Shown here one piece after another: positions 50,319 to 60,408 of a DNA stretch of 64,000 nucleotides. A program made the position numbers and the translations under genes. Source of the stretch: Zipacnadum sp036504235 (lineage in GTDB: Bacteria > Armatimonadota > Zipacnadia > Zipacnadales > Zipacnadaceae); contig DASXVN010000031.1 of the NCBI GenBank assembly GCA_036504235.1, positions 1-64,000 of the forward strand, written 5' to 3'. The stretch's first letter is position 1. Each line of letters opens with the position of its first letter. Under the pieces are notes generated by a model. It worked only from the letters and a program-made list of their open reading frames with translations. It made no database searches and was not told the DNA's origin.

Positions 50319-51332
50319 TCAGAGTACGGCGTCACAGAACGCGTGCATGACCTCGTCGGGGGTATCGGCCGGGACCTCGCAGCCCGGGCTCAGCATGTAG
50401 GGCAGTCCGCGCGCCTGCTCGACGCACTCGCGCGCCCGCGCCCGGCACTGGTCCGGGGTGGCGGTGAGCAGGTCGCTGACGGGATCGAGATTGCCCTTGA
50501 AGCACTTCTGGGCTGAGCCGTAGACCTCGCAGGCCTGCGCGAAGGGAACGAGGTGGTCCACATTGTAGAGGTCCGCGTCGGCGGCGACCAGGTCGGGCAA
50601 GAGATTGGTGGTATTGCCGCAGATGTGCAGCTTCCACAGCGCCCCCGCCTCGTGGAGCGCGGCGGAAACCCGCTGCTCGTAGGGGAGGGCGAATTCACGG
50701 TACTGCGCGGGTGAGATCAGCGAAGCCGCGGCGTCCCCCGCGCCGACCATCGGCGCGCCGCCCGCCTGGACCTGGGCCAGCGCGAAGTCAATGACCAAGG
50801 GCGTCAGGAACTCCAGCACGGCATGCACGAAGCCGGGGTCCTCGTAGAGCATGATCATGAGATTCTGCACGCCGCACAGCGAACAGGCCTCCGCGAAGGG
50901 CAGGTCCACCCAGCCGAGCACCAGGGCCTCCTCGCCGATGGCCTGCACAATCGCGCGCGTCCCCCGGACCCGGTCGCCCATACGGCCGGCCGTGGGATCG
51001 GGACGACCCAGGCGGGCCAGGTCGGCGGGGCCTTGGACCAGGGGCCGGGCCAGGTGTGGCGGTTGGTCTTCCGGGAAGACCATCTCCCCGCCCAGGTCCG
51101 CCGACAGGCGGAAGGCATCCGAGCACGAGGTGACCGCGTCAATCCCGAAGGTGCGGAAGGCCTGGATCTGCGCCTCGGCCAGCGCCTGCCCGTCGGTCGC
51201 GTAGACCCGATACGAGGGCAGCGCCCGCTTCTGGGCAAAGAACATCAACAGCGGAAAGACGGGAGTGCGGTCTACCGGTGCGCCGCTCATCGCCGCCAGA
51301 CAACGGGCTTTGGAGGTCATGGTCTCAGTCAT
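50319..51332 (-). CDS. UroD/MtaA-CmuA-like methyltransferase
   Basis: The 337-residue protein belongs to the UroD superfamily. It carries the zinc-binding pattern of the MtaA/CmuA corrinoid:CoM-type methyltransferases: LHICGNT (His-x-Cys) and a C-terminal Cys in LSPGCEVPADTP. This suggests methyl transfer rather than heme synthesis. It lies 12 bp after hisC in an aromatic amino acid operon, with no corrinoid protein gene nearby. CGGAG is 6 nt before the ATG at 51332. Confidence 0.8.
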   Translation of the reverse strand: MTETMTSKARCLAAMSGAPVDRTPVFPLLMFFAQKRALPSYRVYATDGQALAEAQIQAFRTFGIDAVTSCSDAFRLSADLGGEMVFPEDQPPHLARPLVQGPADLARLGRPDPTAGRMGDRVRGTRAIVQAIGEEALVLGWVDLPFAEACSLCGVQNLMIMLYEDPGFVHAVLEFLTPLVIDFALAQVQAGGAPMVGAGDAAASLISPAQYREFALPYEQRVSAALHEAGALWKLHICGNTTNLLPDLVAADADLYNVDHLVPFAQACEVYGSAQKCFKGNLDPVSDLLTATPDQCRARARECVEQARGLPYMLSPGCEVPADTPDEVMHAFCDAVL

Positions 51333-51344
51333 GGTTGGCTCCGC

Positions 51345-52448
<1,104 letters not shown>

Positions 52449-52498
52449 GGTAAACGCTCCCTTAGGCCGCCGCAATTCTGCCGAGGGCGGCGGATACA

Positions 52499-52551
52499 GA
52501 TATGGTGGCCGCCGAGGCAGACCACCATATCAAAGCTTAGCGTGTATTGTA
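52499..52551 (-). promoter_or_regulatory. Extended -10 promoter and leader inverted repeat of the hisC-aro operon
   Basis: On the minus strand TGG-TACAAT (TACAAT at 52551-52546) is an extended -10 element. From about +8 of the expected transcript lies a perfect 10-bp inverted repeat, GATATGGTGG (arms 52522-52531 and 52499-52508) with a 13-nt loop. It lies about 50 nt before the hisC start. It could be a repressor operator or a leader hairpin. Confidence 0.6.
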
Positions 52552-52582
52552 CCACAAGCCCGCTCTTCTTGCCCTACTTTGG

Positions 52583-55555
52583 CTATTCCAGCTCCAACCG
52601 CAGGGGCACGCTCTGGTAGTACACGCCCAGGCTGACCTGCCCCTCGGCGGCGGGGGCGGGGTAGCCGTCTACCTCCAGCACCAGGGTGTTGTCCGCCTGG
52701 ATTAGGTCGTCCCAGACGTAGAAGCGACGGTCGGGGCCGGCGGGAGCGTACTGGCCAATCGGGTGGCCGTTCCAGTAGAGCGTGGCATAGGTCGCCACGT
52801 CGTGCAACTCCACGTAGACCGGCGCCACCAAGTCCGCGGGGCGCTCGATATGCACTTCGCGGCGGTACCAGACGCGGCGGGCGGGGGCCGTCGCGGCGGG
52901 GTCCGCCCAGCCGTCGGTCGCGGCCGCCCACTGCTCGCGCTGCCCCTCGGCGCCGAGGCGCTTCTGCCAGGCGCCGCGCAGGACCTGGTCTGCCGTCACT
53001 AGCTTCGGCGGCGCGGTCAGCGCCCAGTTGCCGCCCTGCCACTGGTAGCGCAAGGCCACGGTCAGGTCCAGCTCCGCGCGGTCAGCGTAGGCGGTCAGGT
53101 CGAAGGTCGTCTGGGTGCCGGTCAGGTTGCTCCCGACGCAGACGCCGTCCACGTAGGCCCAGGCCTCCTCCCAGTAGGGGCACTCCAGGAACAGGGGCTT
53201 GCCGCGCAACTCCGGGGCCACGGTGACGCAGGCGTGGTACCAGCGGACATGCCGCCACTGGCTGCTTTCCGCATGGGGATAGGCGCGGACCTCGCGGGTG
53301 TCCTCGCTCCGCCAGCCGCTGCGGTCGGTGCTGGGCTGCGCCGGGGCGGGGCTGGCCGCCAACTCCGCCGAGTCCCAGGCGTGCGGCTCGGGGTCCGTGG
53401 TTTCCCAGACCGGGATCTCCTGCACGCCCGGGGTGCGGTACAGGACCACGGGATGGGAGAGCCCCGCGTAGATGGGGCGGCCCGAGTTGTGCCGGCCCAC
53501 CAGGGTCACGGAGACGCTGAGCAGGTTTTCGCCGGGGCACAGGACACCCTCCACCGGCAGCTTCAGGCCGAAGTAGCGGAAGGCATGCGGGTAGCCGGCG
53601 GGGCGAGTCGGGGGCCAGACGCCGATCTGCTGCCCGTTGAGCGAGACGACGACCTCGACATGCGAAAGGCCCATGAATTCCAGCATGCGGGGCGGTTCCC
53701 CGCCGACGAGGAAGGTGGTCTGGTACTCGTAGGTGCCGGGATCAATGATCAGGTCGCCCTCGGGCCCGGCGGCCTCCAGCGGCAGCCAGCCCTCCTCCGC
53801 GGTGCCCAGCGTGGCGGTCCAGTCGGCTTCCGCGCGGGCCTGCGCAGGACCCAGTTCCAGCGTCACGGCGCCGGGCGCGGGCCGGGAGTGGTGCAACTCG
53901 CCCAAGCCGTCGGCTCGCGGCGTCAGGGGCAGCCGCTCGCCGTTGACGGTCAGGGCGCTCACGCCCGGCGCGACCAGCCAGAGGGTCTCGCCGGCGGGCA
54001 ACTCGGCCCGCAGCGCGCCCTGCTCGTCCCGGCCGGGGCGCACCAGGCTCAGGTTGCTGAACAGCGGCACCGTGCGGCCCTGCTCTTCGACCGGCCAGGT
54101 CTTACCCGCAACCTCCGGGGTGGTGGCGTAGAGGGTCACGTGGCAGTTGCCCAGGTCGCCCTCCACGCACTGCACCGCCGCCGTGCAGGTGAAGCAGATC
54201 TGCAGCAACTGGGCGGCGCCGGAGAACTCCGCGCACGCCGCGTGCCCCTCCGGCCCGTAGACCACGAGGCTGATATTGCCCCCGTCTTCCCAGAGGCTAA
54301 AAATCTGGGCGGAGCAGAAGTCCAGACAGCGGCCCGCGCCCAGGTCCAGGTCGGCAACCAGGGTCTGCGACTCGTGGGGGCCCATCGGCATAACGCCCTC
54401 GGCGGGCAGGCGGCGACCGTCGGGGAGGGTCAGCGCGTAGTCCAGGGGCTCGCCGGTGCTGTTGACCGCGAAGAAGAAGGTGCCGCGCTCCCCGTGGCGA
54501 GCCGTGCAGTCCACCCGGGGATCGGTGGCCAGCCAGGGGGTCGGCCAGGGGGTGGAGGCCATGAGCGCGTCGTTAAGCGACTCCAGCAGCAGGCCCAGGC
54601 GGCGCAGCAGGTAGAACTGCGGCGTCAACTCGCCCCAGGGCGAGACGGCCGCGTCATCGCCGTAGCTGGTGGTGATGTGGTCGCTGCCGTAGCCGACCGG
54701 GGTGAGGCCGCCGACGGAGATGAAATGGTTGAGCACGTTGGCGCCCATCGCGATGTACAGGCGGTCCTGCGTCGGCACCCAGGCGGGGGGCAGACTGAGG
54801 TCGCTGGGCGGCGGGTCGCCCCACAGGGTGATGGTGCTGCCGCGATACTCCAGGACCATCAGCGGATTGTCGGGGAGCTGCCGGCGGCGCAAGACGTCAG
54901 CCCAGCCACGCCAGCGGTATAGCTCGTTGACGTCGGTGTAGCAGTCCATGCCGTCCACCAGGCCCTGCGCGCCGACCAGGTTGACGCTGCCGCCGCTGTT
55001 GCTGACCAGGGGCACGGTGATCCCGTTGGCGCGCGCCTCCTGGGCCAGGCCCTCGAAGAGCGGCTTGTCGCCCCAGAAGTGCTCGTTCTCCACCTGATAG
55101 AGGATGACCGAGCCCTGCCGGCCGTGCTGGTAGGGGGCCAGGACCGGGTTGATCTGGCTGTACCAGCGGCGCTCCCAGGCCAGATGCCGGGGGTCGCCGG
55201 TGCGCCAGTCGCCCTGTTCCTCGGCCAGGAGCCAGCCGGGGAAGCCGCCCAGGTCCCACTCGTTGCACACGTACGGTCCGGGGCGCGCGAACACGTACAG
55301 CCCCGCCTGCGCGGCCAGCTCCAAGAAGCGCGCCAGGTCCCGGTCCGGCGAGGAGAAGTCCACCGTCTCGGCATCCGGCGCGTGGAAGTTCCAACCGAAG
55401 TAGCAGCCCACACAGTTCAGGCCGGCGGCGCGAGCCTTCTCCAGCCGGTCCTGCCACAGCCCGGCGGGCAGGCGATAGGGCTGAATCTCTCCCGAATATA
55501 CGAAGGTCGGCCGGCCGTCAATGACGACCGCGCCCTGCTTTAGCTCCACGGACAT
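52583..55555 (-). CDS. GH35 beta-galactosidase-like protein
   Basis: The 990-residue protein has the GH35 barrel (about 1-330). FVYSGEIQPYRLPAGLWQDRL opens it, with RPGPYVCNEWDLGGFPGWLL, the acid/base motif ILYQVENEHFWG (Glu158) and nucleophile motif VLEYRGSTITLWG (Glu236). Several beta-sandwich domains follow, with two galactose-binding-like domains near the end (LRGKPLFLECPYWEEAWAYV and PADLVAPVYVELHDVATYA regions). No signal peptide is present, so it should act on imported oligosaccharides in the cytoplasm. It lies 31 bp downstream of the unknown glycosidase-like gene, probably in one transcript. Confidence 0.85.
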   Translation of the reverse strand: MSVELKQGAVVIDGRPTFVYSGEIQPYRLPAGLWQDRLEKARAAGLNCVGCYFGWNFHAPDAETVDFSSPDRDLARFLELAAQAGLYVFARPGPYVCNEWDLGGFPGWLLAEEQGDWRTGDPRHLAWERRWYSQINPVLAPYQHGRQGSVILYQVENEHFWGDKPLFEGLAQEARANGITVPLVSNSGGSVNLVGAQGLVDGMDCYTDVNELYRWRGWADVLRRRQLPDNPLMVLEYRGSTITLWGDPPPSDLSLPPAWVPTQDRLYIAMGANVLNHFISVGGLTPVGYGSDHITTSYGDDAAVSPWGELTPQFYLLRRLGLLLESLNDALMASTPWPTPWLATDPRVDCTARHGERGTFFFAVNSTGEPLDYALTLPDGRRLPAEGVMPMGPHESQTLVADLDLGAGRCLDFCSAQIFSLWEDGGNISLVVYGPEGHAACAEFSGAAQLLQICFTCTAAVQCVEGDLGNCHVTLYATTPEVAGKTWPVEEQGRTVPLFSNLSLVRPGRDEQGALRAELPAGETLWLVAPGVSALTVNGERLPLTPRADGLGELHHSRPAPGAVTLELGPAQARAEADWTATLGTAEEGWLPLEAAGPEGDLIIDPGTYEYQTTFLVGGEPPRMLEFMGLSHVEVVVSLNGQQIGVWPPTRPAGYPHAFRYFGLKLPVEGVLCPGENLLSVSVTLVGRHNSGRPIYAGLSHPVVLYRTPGVQEIPVWETTDPEPHAWDSAELAASPAPAQPSTDRSGWRSEDTREVRAYPHAESSQWRHVRWYHACVTVAPELRGKPLFLECPYWEEAWAYVDGVCVGSNLTGTQTTFDLTAYADRAELDLTVALRYQWQGGNWALTAPPKLVTADQVLRGAWQKRLGAEGQREQWAAATDGWADPAATAPARRVWYRREVHIERPADLVAPVYVELHDVATYATLYWNGHPIGQYAPAGPDRRFYVWDDLIQADNTLVLEVDGYPAPAAEGQVSLGVYYQSVPLRLELE

Positions 55556-55586
55556 GGTTATCGCTCCTTAGTCTCGATCGCGCCCC

Positions 55587-57761
55587 CTACGCCTCCAGCA
55601 CGTACACGTGGCCCGGCTGCACGGCCAGGACGCCGTCGGTGACCTGCGGCGGGGTGTCGCCGTGCTCCCGGCGCACCGTCTCGCCGGCGCGCAGGGCTAC
55701 CGGCGTCGGCTCGAAGCCGAAAACGACGCGGCTCTTCCCGTCGTAGCTCTCCCAGAGGCTGCCCGCGTAGTCCGGCAGCATCTCCCCCCAACCCAGCAGG
55801 GGGCGCACCCGGTCGTAGAGGTGCATCAACTCGGCGAACTCCAGGGGGAATTCGTCGAGCAAGGTCAGGGCGTACTCGGGAATCTGCTCGTCGGTGACTC
55901 CCAGGTCGGGCATATACTCGCTCATGGGGTCCTTGAGTTCATAGCCGAGGCCGAGCGGGGCCTTGAAGGCGATCAGCCGGTAGAAGAGGTCCAGGGGGAT
56001 CTTGCCGGCCTTCAGGTCGGCCAGGTCGGTGCGCAGCGAGGTTTTGTACAGCACGTACTGGCGCTCGCCGGTGAAGTTGTCCAGGGTCCAGTTGTCGTGG
56101 TGCAGGTTCTGGACCCGCTCGGACTCGCCGCCGCCCAGGCCCAGGATCGGCCCGGCCAACCCGTTGCTGGAGATGCCGAAGGGGCTCTCCCCCTCCACGT
56201 ACCACTGCGAGCCGAGGTCGTTGCAGCGCTTCTGGATGGCCAGCACCGCGTCCTGCTGGGGCCGGAGTTGCTCGTCGGCGTAGTTGACGACCATCATCAT
56301 GAAGTTGGGGTAGGAGTCCACGAACAGGTCCTTGAGCCCCAGGTCGCGGATCCAGTGCTCCAGGTTGGCGGCGAAGCGCTCTCCGTAGGGGCCGTTGAAA
56401 TCGCCGGAAGTGGCGACGCGCGTAGCGGGACAGTAAGGCAGTCCGGCGTTGCCGATTGCGCCCCAATCGGAATGCTCCGCCAGCAGCGGCGAGGTCGGGC
56501 ACTCAATCGCCAGGTGCCCGGCCACCCAGTGCATTACCGACAGATGGCTCTGCTCGGCCTGCGCGACCAGCTCCCGCACCCGCGCGTCGCCGCCGACGCT
56601 CTCCGCGAAGCGGAAATCACGCGGGCAGCAGGGGTTGTGCGAGGTGATCATGTTGGCCACGATCTGCACGTCGGCGGTCATGTTGCAGTCGTTCATCATC
56701 GGCAGCCACCAGTACTTGAACCCCAACTCCTCCATGCGCGGCAGCAGGGTCGACACGTTGTCGATGAAGCGGTTGTAGCGCTCCATGTCGCGGGTCCAGT
56801 AGCCCAGGGACAGGCCGCACTCCGGCGAGCCCTCGGTCATCCCCGCTTTGTCCCGGTAGTGCCCCGCGCAGAAGTCCCAGCAGCCCAGCCAGCGGTTGCG
56901 CCCGGCCCAGAGGTCCTGGGCCTCCGGCGTGGCGTGGAAGACCACGTAGCGCCAGGTGGTGCCCAGCGCCTGGCCCGCCGCTTGCCAGTGGTCATCGAAG
57001 TACTGGAAGAGGTTGCGGCCCCGCTCCTTGTGCAGCAGGCTCATGATGAAGGTGGGGTCCTCGAAGTACATGAGCAGCGACCCCGGCGGGCCGGTCTGGA
57101 AGTCGAAGCACTGCACGTAGGCAAACCGGGGGCGCAGTTGCATGAAGCTGAAGAAACGCTTGCCCACCCGCTTGAACTCCTCGGAGGTGGTGTGGCGCGA
57201 GTCCACGGTGGCGGTGTGCTCCGGCTTGATATAGCCGCCGCGGTTGATGGTGGTGTTGCCCGCCGCGGCGCCGCCGATCTCCCAGGTCTGGCGGTCCAGC
57301 AGGTGGTGCACGACGACCTCGGGGGAGTCGAACTCAAAGCGGTAGCCGAAGCCGAGGAACTCCTCGCCGCGGACGGTGACCGCGTGGGGCTGGAGGTACC
57401 AGCGCAGGGTGCCGGTGACCGGCGCTTTCCGGAGTTCCGTGCTGATCTCCTGGTTGTAGGCGTCCGGCTTCTCCTGGTAGTAATCCACCCGGGCCGTAGC
57501 CTGCGCCACCAGGACCACCTGGTCGCCCTCCACGCGAGCGTCCTGCAAGCGGTAGCTCTCGAAGACCAGGCCGGTCTCGGTGGCGATCGCGGGGGCCAGG
57601 GGATAGCTGCCGTCCCGCAGCGGCACGCCCGCCACAGTGACGGCGGTCAGGCCGGCCACCTCGGGGCGGCTGAAGTCGAAAGAGAGGCTCACGCCGTCGC
57701 CCAGTTGCACCTGCGCGGTCCCGGCGGAGAGGTCAAGCTGCACCTGCGGCTGACTAGACAT
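55587..57761 (-). CDS. Putative glycoside hydrolase of unrecognised family
   Basis: The 724-residue protein has an N-terminal beta-sandwich (about 1-260) and a TIM-barrel-like middle. Its strand ends are acidic: KYWWLPMMNDCNMTADVQ, MHWVAGHLAIECPTS, DLGLKDLFVDSYPNF and SQWYVEGESPFGISSNG. A small C-terminal beta domain (650-724) ends the protein. This layout is that of GH31/GH36/GH-D-like alpha-glycosidases, with Asp in LFVDSYPNF and Glu in YVEGES as candidates, but I cannot name a family. It has no signal peptide and precedes the GH35 gene by 31 bp. The ATG at 57761 has AGGTG 6 nt upstream. Confidence 0.65.
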   Translation of the reverse strand: MSSQPQVQLDLSAGTAQVQLGDGVSLSFDFSRPEVAGLTAVTVAGVPLRDGSYPLAPAIATETGLVFESYRLQDARVEGDQVVLVAQATARVDYYQEKPDAYNQEISTELRKAPVTGTLRWYLQPHAVTVRGEEFLGFGYRFEFDSPEVVVHHLLDRQTWEIGGAAAGNTTINRGGYIKPEHTATVDSRHTTSEEFKRVGKRFFSFMQLRPRFAYVQCFDFQTGPPGSLLMYFEDPTFIMSLLHKERGRNLFQYFDDHWQAAGQALGTTWRYVVFHATPEAQDLWAGRNRWLGCWDFCAGHYRDKAGMTEGSPECGLSLGYWTRDMERYNRFIDNVSTLLPRMEELGFKYWWLPMMNDCNMTADVQIVANMITSHNPCCPRDFRFAESVGGDARVRELVAQAEQSHLSVMHWVAGHLAIECPTSPLLAEHSDWGAIGNAGLPYCPATRVATSGDFNGPYGERFAANLEHWIRDLGLKDLFVDSYPNFMMMVVNYADEQLRPQQDAVLAIQKRCNDLGSQWYVEGESPFGISSNGLAGPILGLGGGESERVQNLHHDNWTLDNFTGERQYVLYKTSLRTDLADLKAGKIPLDLFYRLIAFKAPLGLGYELKDPMSEYMPDLGVTDEQIPEYALTLLDEFPLEFAELMHLYDRVRPLLGWGEMLPDYAGSLWESYDGKSRVVFGFEPTPVALRAGETVRREHGDTPPQVTDGVLAVQPGHVYVLEA

Positions 57762-57836
57762 GGAAGGCACCTACCCTGAGTCAGGATTCCGGCAAGCGAA
57801 AACCGCGCCCAGGGGAGGGCACGGTCTCGATTTGGT

Positions 57837-57850
57837 TTGAACCGGTTGTT
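57837..57850. promoter_or_regulatory. Candidate LacI-type operator upstream of the glycosidase operon
   Basis: TTGAACCGGTTGTT contains the palindrome AACCGGTT (57840-57847), 79 bp upstream of the glycosidase start. Centrally CG-containing palindromes of this kind are typical of LacI/GalR-family operators. No LacI gene is in the window. Confidence 0.35.
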
Positions 57851-57925
57851 CCCCGCGCGGGGGCTATTACCTTCCGCACATGTAACGTCTCACAAATCAA
57901 GGCCGCCGGCGCGCCGGCAGCATCG

Positions 57926-58159
57926 TTAGGGCATCCAGGGCGGCTCCAAGGCGCGCTCGTAGGCGACACATGCGGGGCACCAACACATGTGCCACATGAA
58001 CTCGGCGTACTCCTCGCGGGAAACGGCTATTTGCCGCTCCGGCCGGAGGTCGTCGAGCAGAATCTGCCGGGCGCGCTCGCAGGTCACACTGGAGACCCCG
58101 CCTACCCGCGCCCGCCGGAACTCCGCCCTACCTGCCTGCCCAGTCATACTCGTTGCCAT
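57926..58159 (-). CDS. Small protein with zf-HC2-like zinc motif
   Basis: The 77-residue protein has a charged helix CERARQILLDDLRPERQI, and near its end WHMCWCPACVAYERAL, an H-x3-C-x2-C pattern as in the zinc-binding anti-sigma domain (zf-HC2). It has no membrane segment and no sigma-factor gene is beside it, so a regulatory role is a guess. The start is taken at the ATG at 58159; upstream codons are possible. A 160-bp stretch before it has no feature I can name. Confidence 0.45.
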   Translation of the reverse strand: MATSMTGQAGRAEFRRARVGGVSSVTCERARQILLDDLRPERQIAVSREEYAEFMWHMCWCPACVAYERALEPPWMP

Positions 58160-58335
58160 GATCCACCCCACAACCACGAAGAGTGCGATCCCCCACGGGG
58201 AAACGATTTCTGGGCAGTCTGACGCAGGCGCGGGGACGTTGGTTCAGTGCAGGCAGCAGGGGGGGCCAGCAAGCTCGAAAGGGCGGAGAGCGGCGCCCGA
58301 CAGCACGCGCTATCCGCCCCTATTCTGGCGAAAGA

Positions 58336-58770
58336 CTACCCGCCGGCGGTGTACTTGATGATGCACTCGCCGGTCTGGCCGGAGGGCTTGCTGACGCCCT
58401 CCAGGTGCGCGCCGCCGCCCAGGGCCTTGCTTAGCGCCCGGTTCACGCCGGGGGCGAAGGGGCAGCAGCCCTTCATCTCCCGCGCGCGCAGCCGGTCGTT
58501 GCCAAAGCACAGGTGACAGCCGCGAATATCCACGGCGATCTCGTCGCCCTCGGCGCGGACCTCCACTGACTCGGCCATGCCCAACTCGTCGCGCAGATAG
58601 CCGGCCAGACGGTCGGAGAGTTCCTCCCGGGTCAGCTTCTCCCCGCCCAGTTGGTCAATGAAGGGCTGGAGCAGATTGCCGCCCAGCTTGATCCGAAACT
58701 TCTCGACCTCGTCGGCCGGCAGGGCGCAGACTACGCTCTCATGGTAGCGTGCGAGGTAATCGCGCGCCAT
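58336..58770 (-). CDS. Hypothetical Cys-containing protein, possible V4R-like metal domain
   Basis: The 144-residue protein has an alpha/beta N-terminal half and a Cys-rich C-terminal half: GCHLCFG (85, 88) and GCCPFAPGVNRAL (102, 103), with Cys136 near the end. The pattern recalls the metal-binding end of V4R (4-vinyl reductase) domains, but this is weak. It starts 13 bp after the small Cys-rich gene, which has a strong ribosome site, so the two probably form an operon. TAAGGAA lies about 9 nt before the ATG at 58770. Confidence 0.65.
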   Translation of the reverse strand: MARDYLARYHESVVCALPADEVEKFRIKLGGNLLQPFIDQLGGEKLTREELSDRLAGYLRDELGMAESVEVRAEGDEIAVDIRGCHLCFGNDRLRAREMKGCCPFAPGVNRALSKALGGGAHLEGVSKPSGQTGECIIKYTAGG

Positions 58771-58783
58771 TTGCGGGGTTTCC

Positions 58784-58966
58784 TTAGTCGCCACCGCAGC
58801 AGCAACCTTCCGACTTCTTGAGCACCAGCGGCTTGTCGCAGCAGGTGGCCTCGACATCGCAGGCCTCGTGCCCGCACGCGTCGCTGCTACAGGTCTCCTT
58901 GACGACCAGTTCCAGACCGCAATCCTCACACTGACAAACCAGCACATCGCCGGGCTTTACTTTCAT
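58784..58966 (-). CDS. Small Cys-rich metal-binding protein (60 residues, 11 Cys)
   Basis: The protein begins MKVKPGDVLVCQCEDCGLEL and has eleven cysteines: 11, 13, 16, 26, 31, 36, 42, 43, 55, 56 and 57, ending SEGCCCGGD. The first half recalls desulforedoxin-type small domains and the rest is metallothionein-like. It could hold or traffic a metal or a cluster (inference). AGGAGG lies 8 nt before the ATG, one of the best ribosome sites in the window, supporting a real and well-translated gene. It heads a two-gene unit with the next Cys-containing protein. Confidence 0.75.
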   Translation of the reverse strand: MKVKPGDVLVCQCEDCGLELVVKETCSSDACGHEACDVEATCCDKPLVLKKSEGCCCGGD

Positions 58967-59123
58967 GATTGTTGCCTCCTGACAGGGGTGAGTACGGAAC
59001 GTCTGGTTCTTTGACGGCGACGCGGCGACCTTTGTTCGCGGGGGCAGGAGAGCGCGGGCGCAAGAGGAACAATGCGGTATAACGTTATGCAACCGGCAAG
59101 CAGACGACTGGGGAGAGTAGATC

Positions 59124-60338
59124 ATGAAGGACGAAGCTGAGACCGAGGAAGAAGACCTTACTCTCCGCTGGACGCGGCGCTCGACCGTCATCCTGGTCGT
59201 GCTGTTGGCCCTAGCGGCTGGGTGGTGGCTGTGGGCGCGGTATGGCGACATGCCGCTGCCGGTGCGCCGCGCCCTCCCGCCTCCCGCTGCCACCGCCGAG
59301 GCCTTCAAGCAACAGGCCACCGATCTCGTCGCCGCAGGCAAGTTTCTCGAGATCATTGACCTGGCCACAGCGACCCTGGCGGCGCACCCGGAGATGGCCG
59401 CAGCATATGAGGCTCGGATGGAGGCGGAGAGTTCCCTGGGAAGGTTCACTGCGGCCCGGGCGGACCTCGATCGCGCCCTGGCCCTGAGCCCCGACAACGC
59501 ATTCTTATTCCGCCTCCGCGCAGTACTGCCGCGCAAGTCGGGCGCGAGCGGAGCTAAACAGGACTTGCTCCGGTCCCAGGCGCTGTACGAGCGCGACCTG
59601 CGAGCCAATCCCACGGATCTCAAAGCGCTGCTCGGAAGCGCCCGAGTCCTGGATCTCCTGCATCAGGACGCGGCTGCGCTGGCGGCGATTGACTTCGCCG
59701 TGGACCAGCACCCGGACTCAGCCGGGGCCCTGCGCACCCGTGCGCTGCTCCACCAGCACGCGAAGGACTATGCGCCCGCGCTGGCTGATTACGAGAGGGC
59801 GATCGCGCTGGAGCCGCGCTCGGTGTGGGGTTACCTGGACAGGGCACGCTGCTACCATGCGATAGCGGACTACGACGCGACGCGGGCCGACCTGGACGCC
59901 GCGCTGACGATCAACCCGGACTGCCTTACTGTCCTGAACGAATACGGGTGGCTACTCGAAGCGAGCGGTCACTACAGCCAGGCCCTGCCCTACCACAACC
60001 GCGTACTCAGGCTGGACCCGACCAACCGCGACGCTCTCTTCCACAGCGCCTACTGCTATTACTACATGGGCCAGTATCGCAGATGCACTAAGCGCGCCGC
60101 GCGTTATCTCGAACGCTGCGGCGAGGACCCGGCGATCTACAACTTGAGGGGCAACGCCCGGATGAAGATCCGCTATTATGACCTCGCCCGCGCGGATTTC
60201 CAGCGAGCGGTCGCCCTGGACCCAGGCGGCGAGTCTGGGGCGGCGGCCCGGGATAACCTGGCGGGCTTGGACGAGTGGCAGCAGGAGTGGCAGAAGTACC
60301 TGACGCGGCAGTCGCGAATCCGCATGCCGGCGTACTAG
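59124..60338 (+). CDS. Membrane-anchored TPR protein
   Basis: The 404-residue protein has an acidic cytoplasmic N-terminus, one membrane helix (about 21-39, VILVVLLALAAGWWLWA) and then eight or nine tetratricopeptide repeats to the end. Clear examples are ALADYERAIALEPRSVWGYLDRARCYH and ALPYHNRVLRLDPTNRDALFHSAYCYY split over neighbouring repeats. TPRs outside the membrane usually bind partner proteins. It is divergent from the Cys-rich genes and not closely linked to the following dehydrogenase gene. Confidence 0.82.
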   Translation: MKDEAETEEEDLTLRWTRRSTVILVVLLALAAGWWLWARYGDMPLPVRRALPPPAATAEAFKQQATDLVAAGKFLEIIDLATATLAAHPEMAAAYEARMEAESSLGRFTAARADLDRALALSPDNAFLFRLRAVLPRKSGASGAKQDLLRSQALYERDLRANPTDLKALLGSARVLDLLHQDAAALAAIDFAVDQHPDSAGALRTRALLHQHAKDYAPALADYERAIALEPRSVWGYLDRARCYHAIADYDATRADLDAALTINPDCLTVLNEYGWLLEASGHYSQALPYHNRVLRLDPTNRDALFHSAYCYYYMGQYRRCTKRAARYLERCGEDPAIYNLRGNARMKIRYYDLARADFQRAVALDPGGESGAAARDNLAGLDEWQQEWQKYLTRQSRIRMPAY

Positions 60339-60378
60339 ATGGTCACCTCACCCCTCCCCCCTTCTCCGGCCCCCTCGG

Positions 60379-60408
60379 TTGCTACCTCTCCACCGATTGT
60401 GCTAAACT
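60379..60408 (+). promoter_or_regulatory. Possible promoter of the E1 dehydrogenase gene
   Basis: TTGCTA (60379-60384), an 18-bp spacer and TAAACT (60403-60408) resemble a sigma70-type promoter. The leader to the start codon would be about 100 nt. Confidence 0.35.

Noticed and set aside
55608..57779. 723-codon open frame opposite the unknown glycosidase gene
   Set aside because: No ribosome site or domain; the minus-strand frame has barrel-like motifs and strong linkage to GH35.
57905..57918. Perfect 14-bp palindrome GCCGGCGCGCCGGC near the end of the small zinc-motif gene
   Set aside because: In DNA this rich in G and C such a palindrome can arise by chance; there is no T-run or second copy to give it a role.
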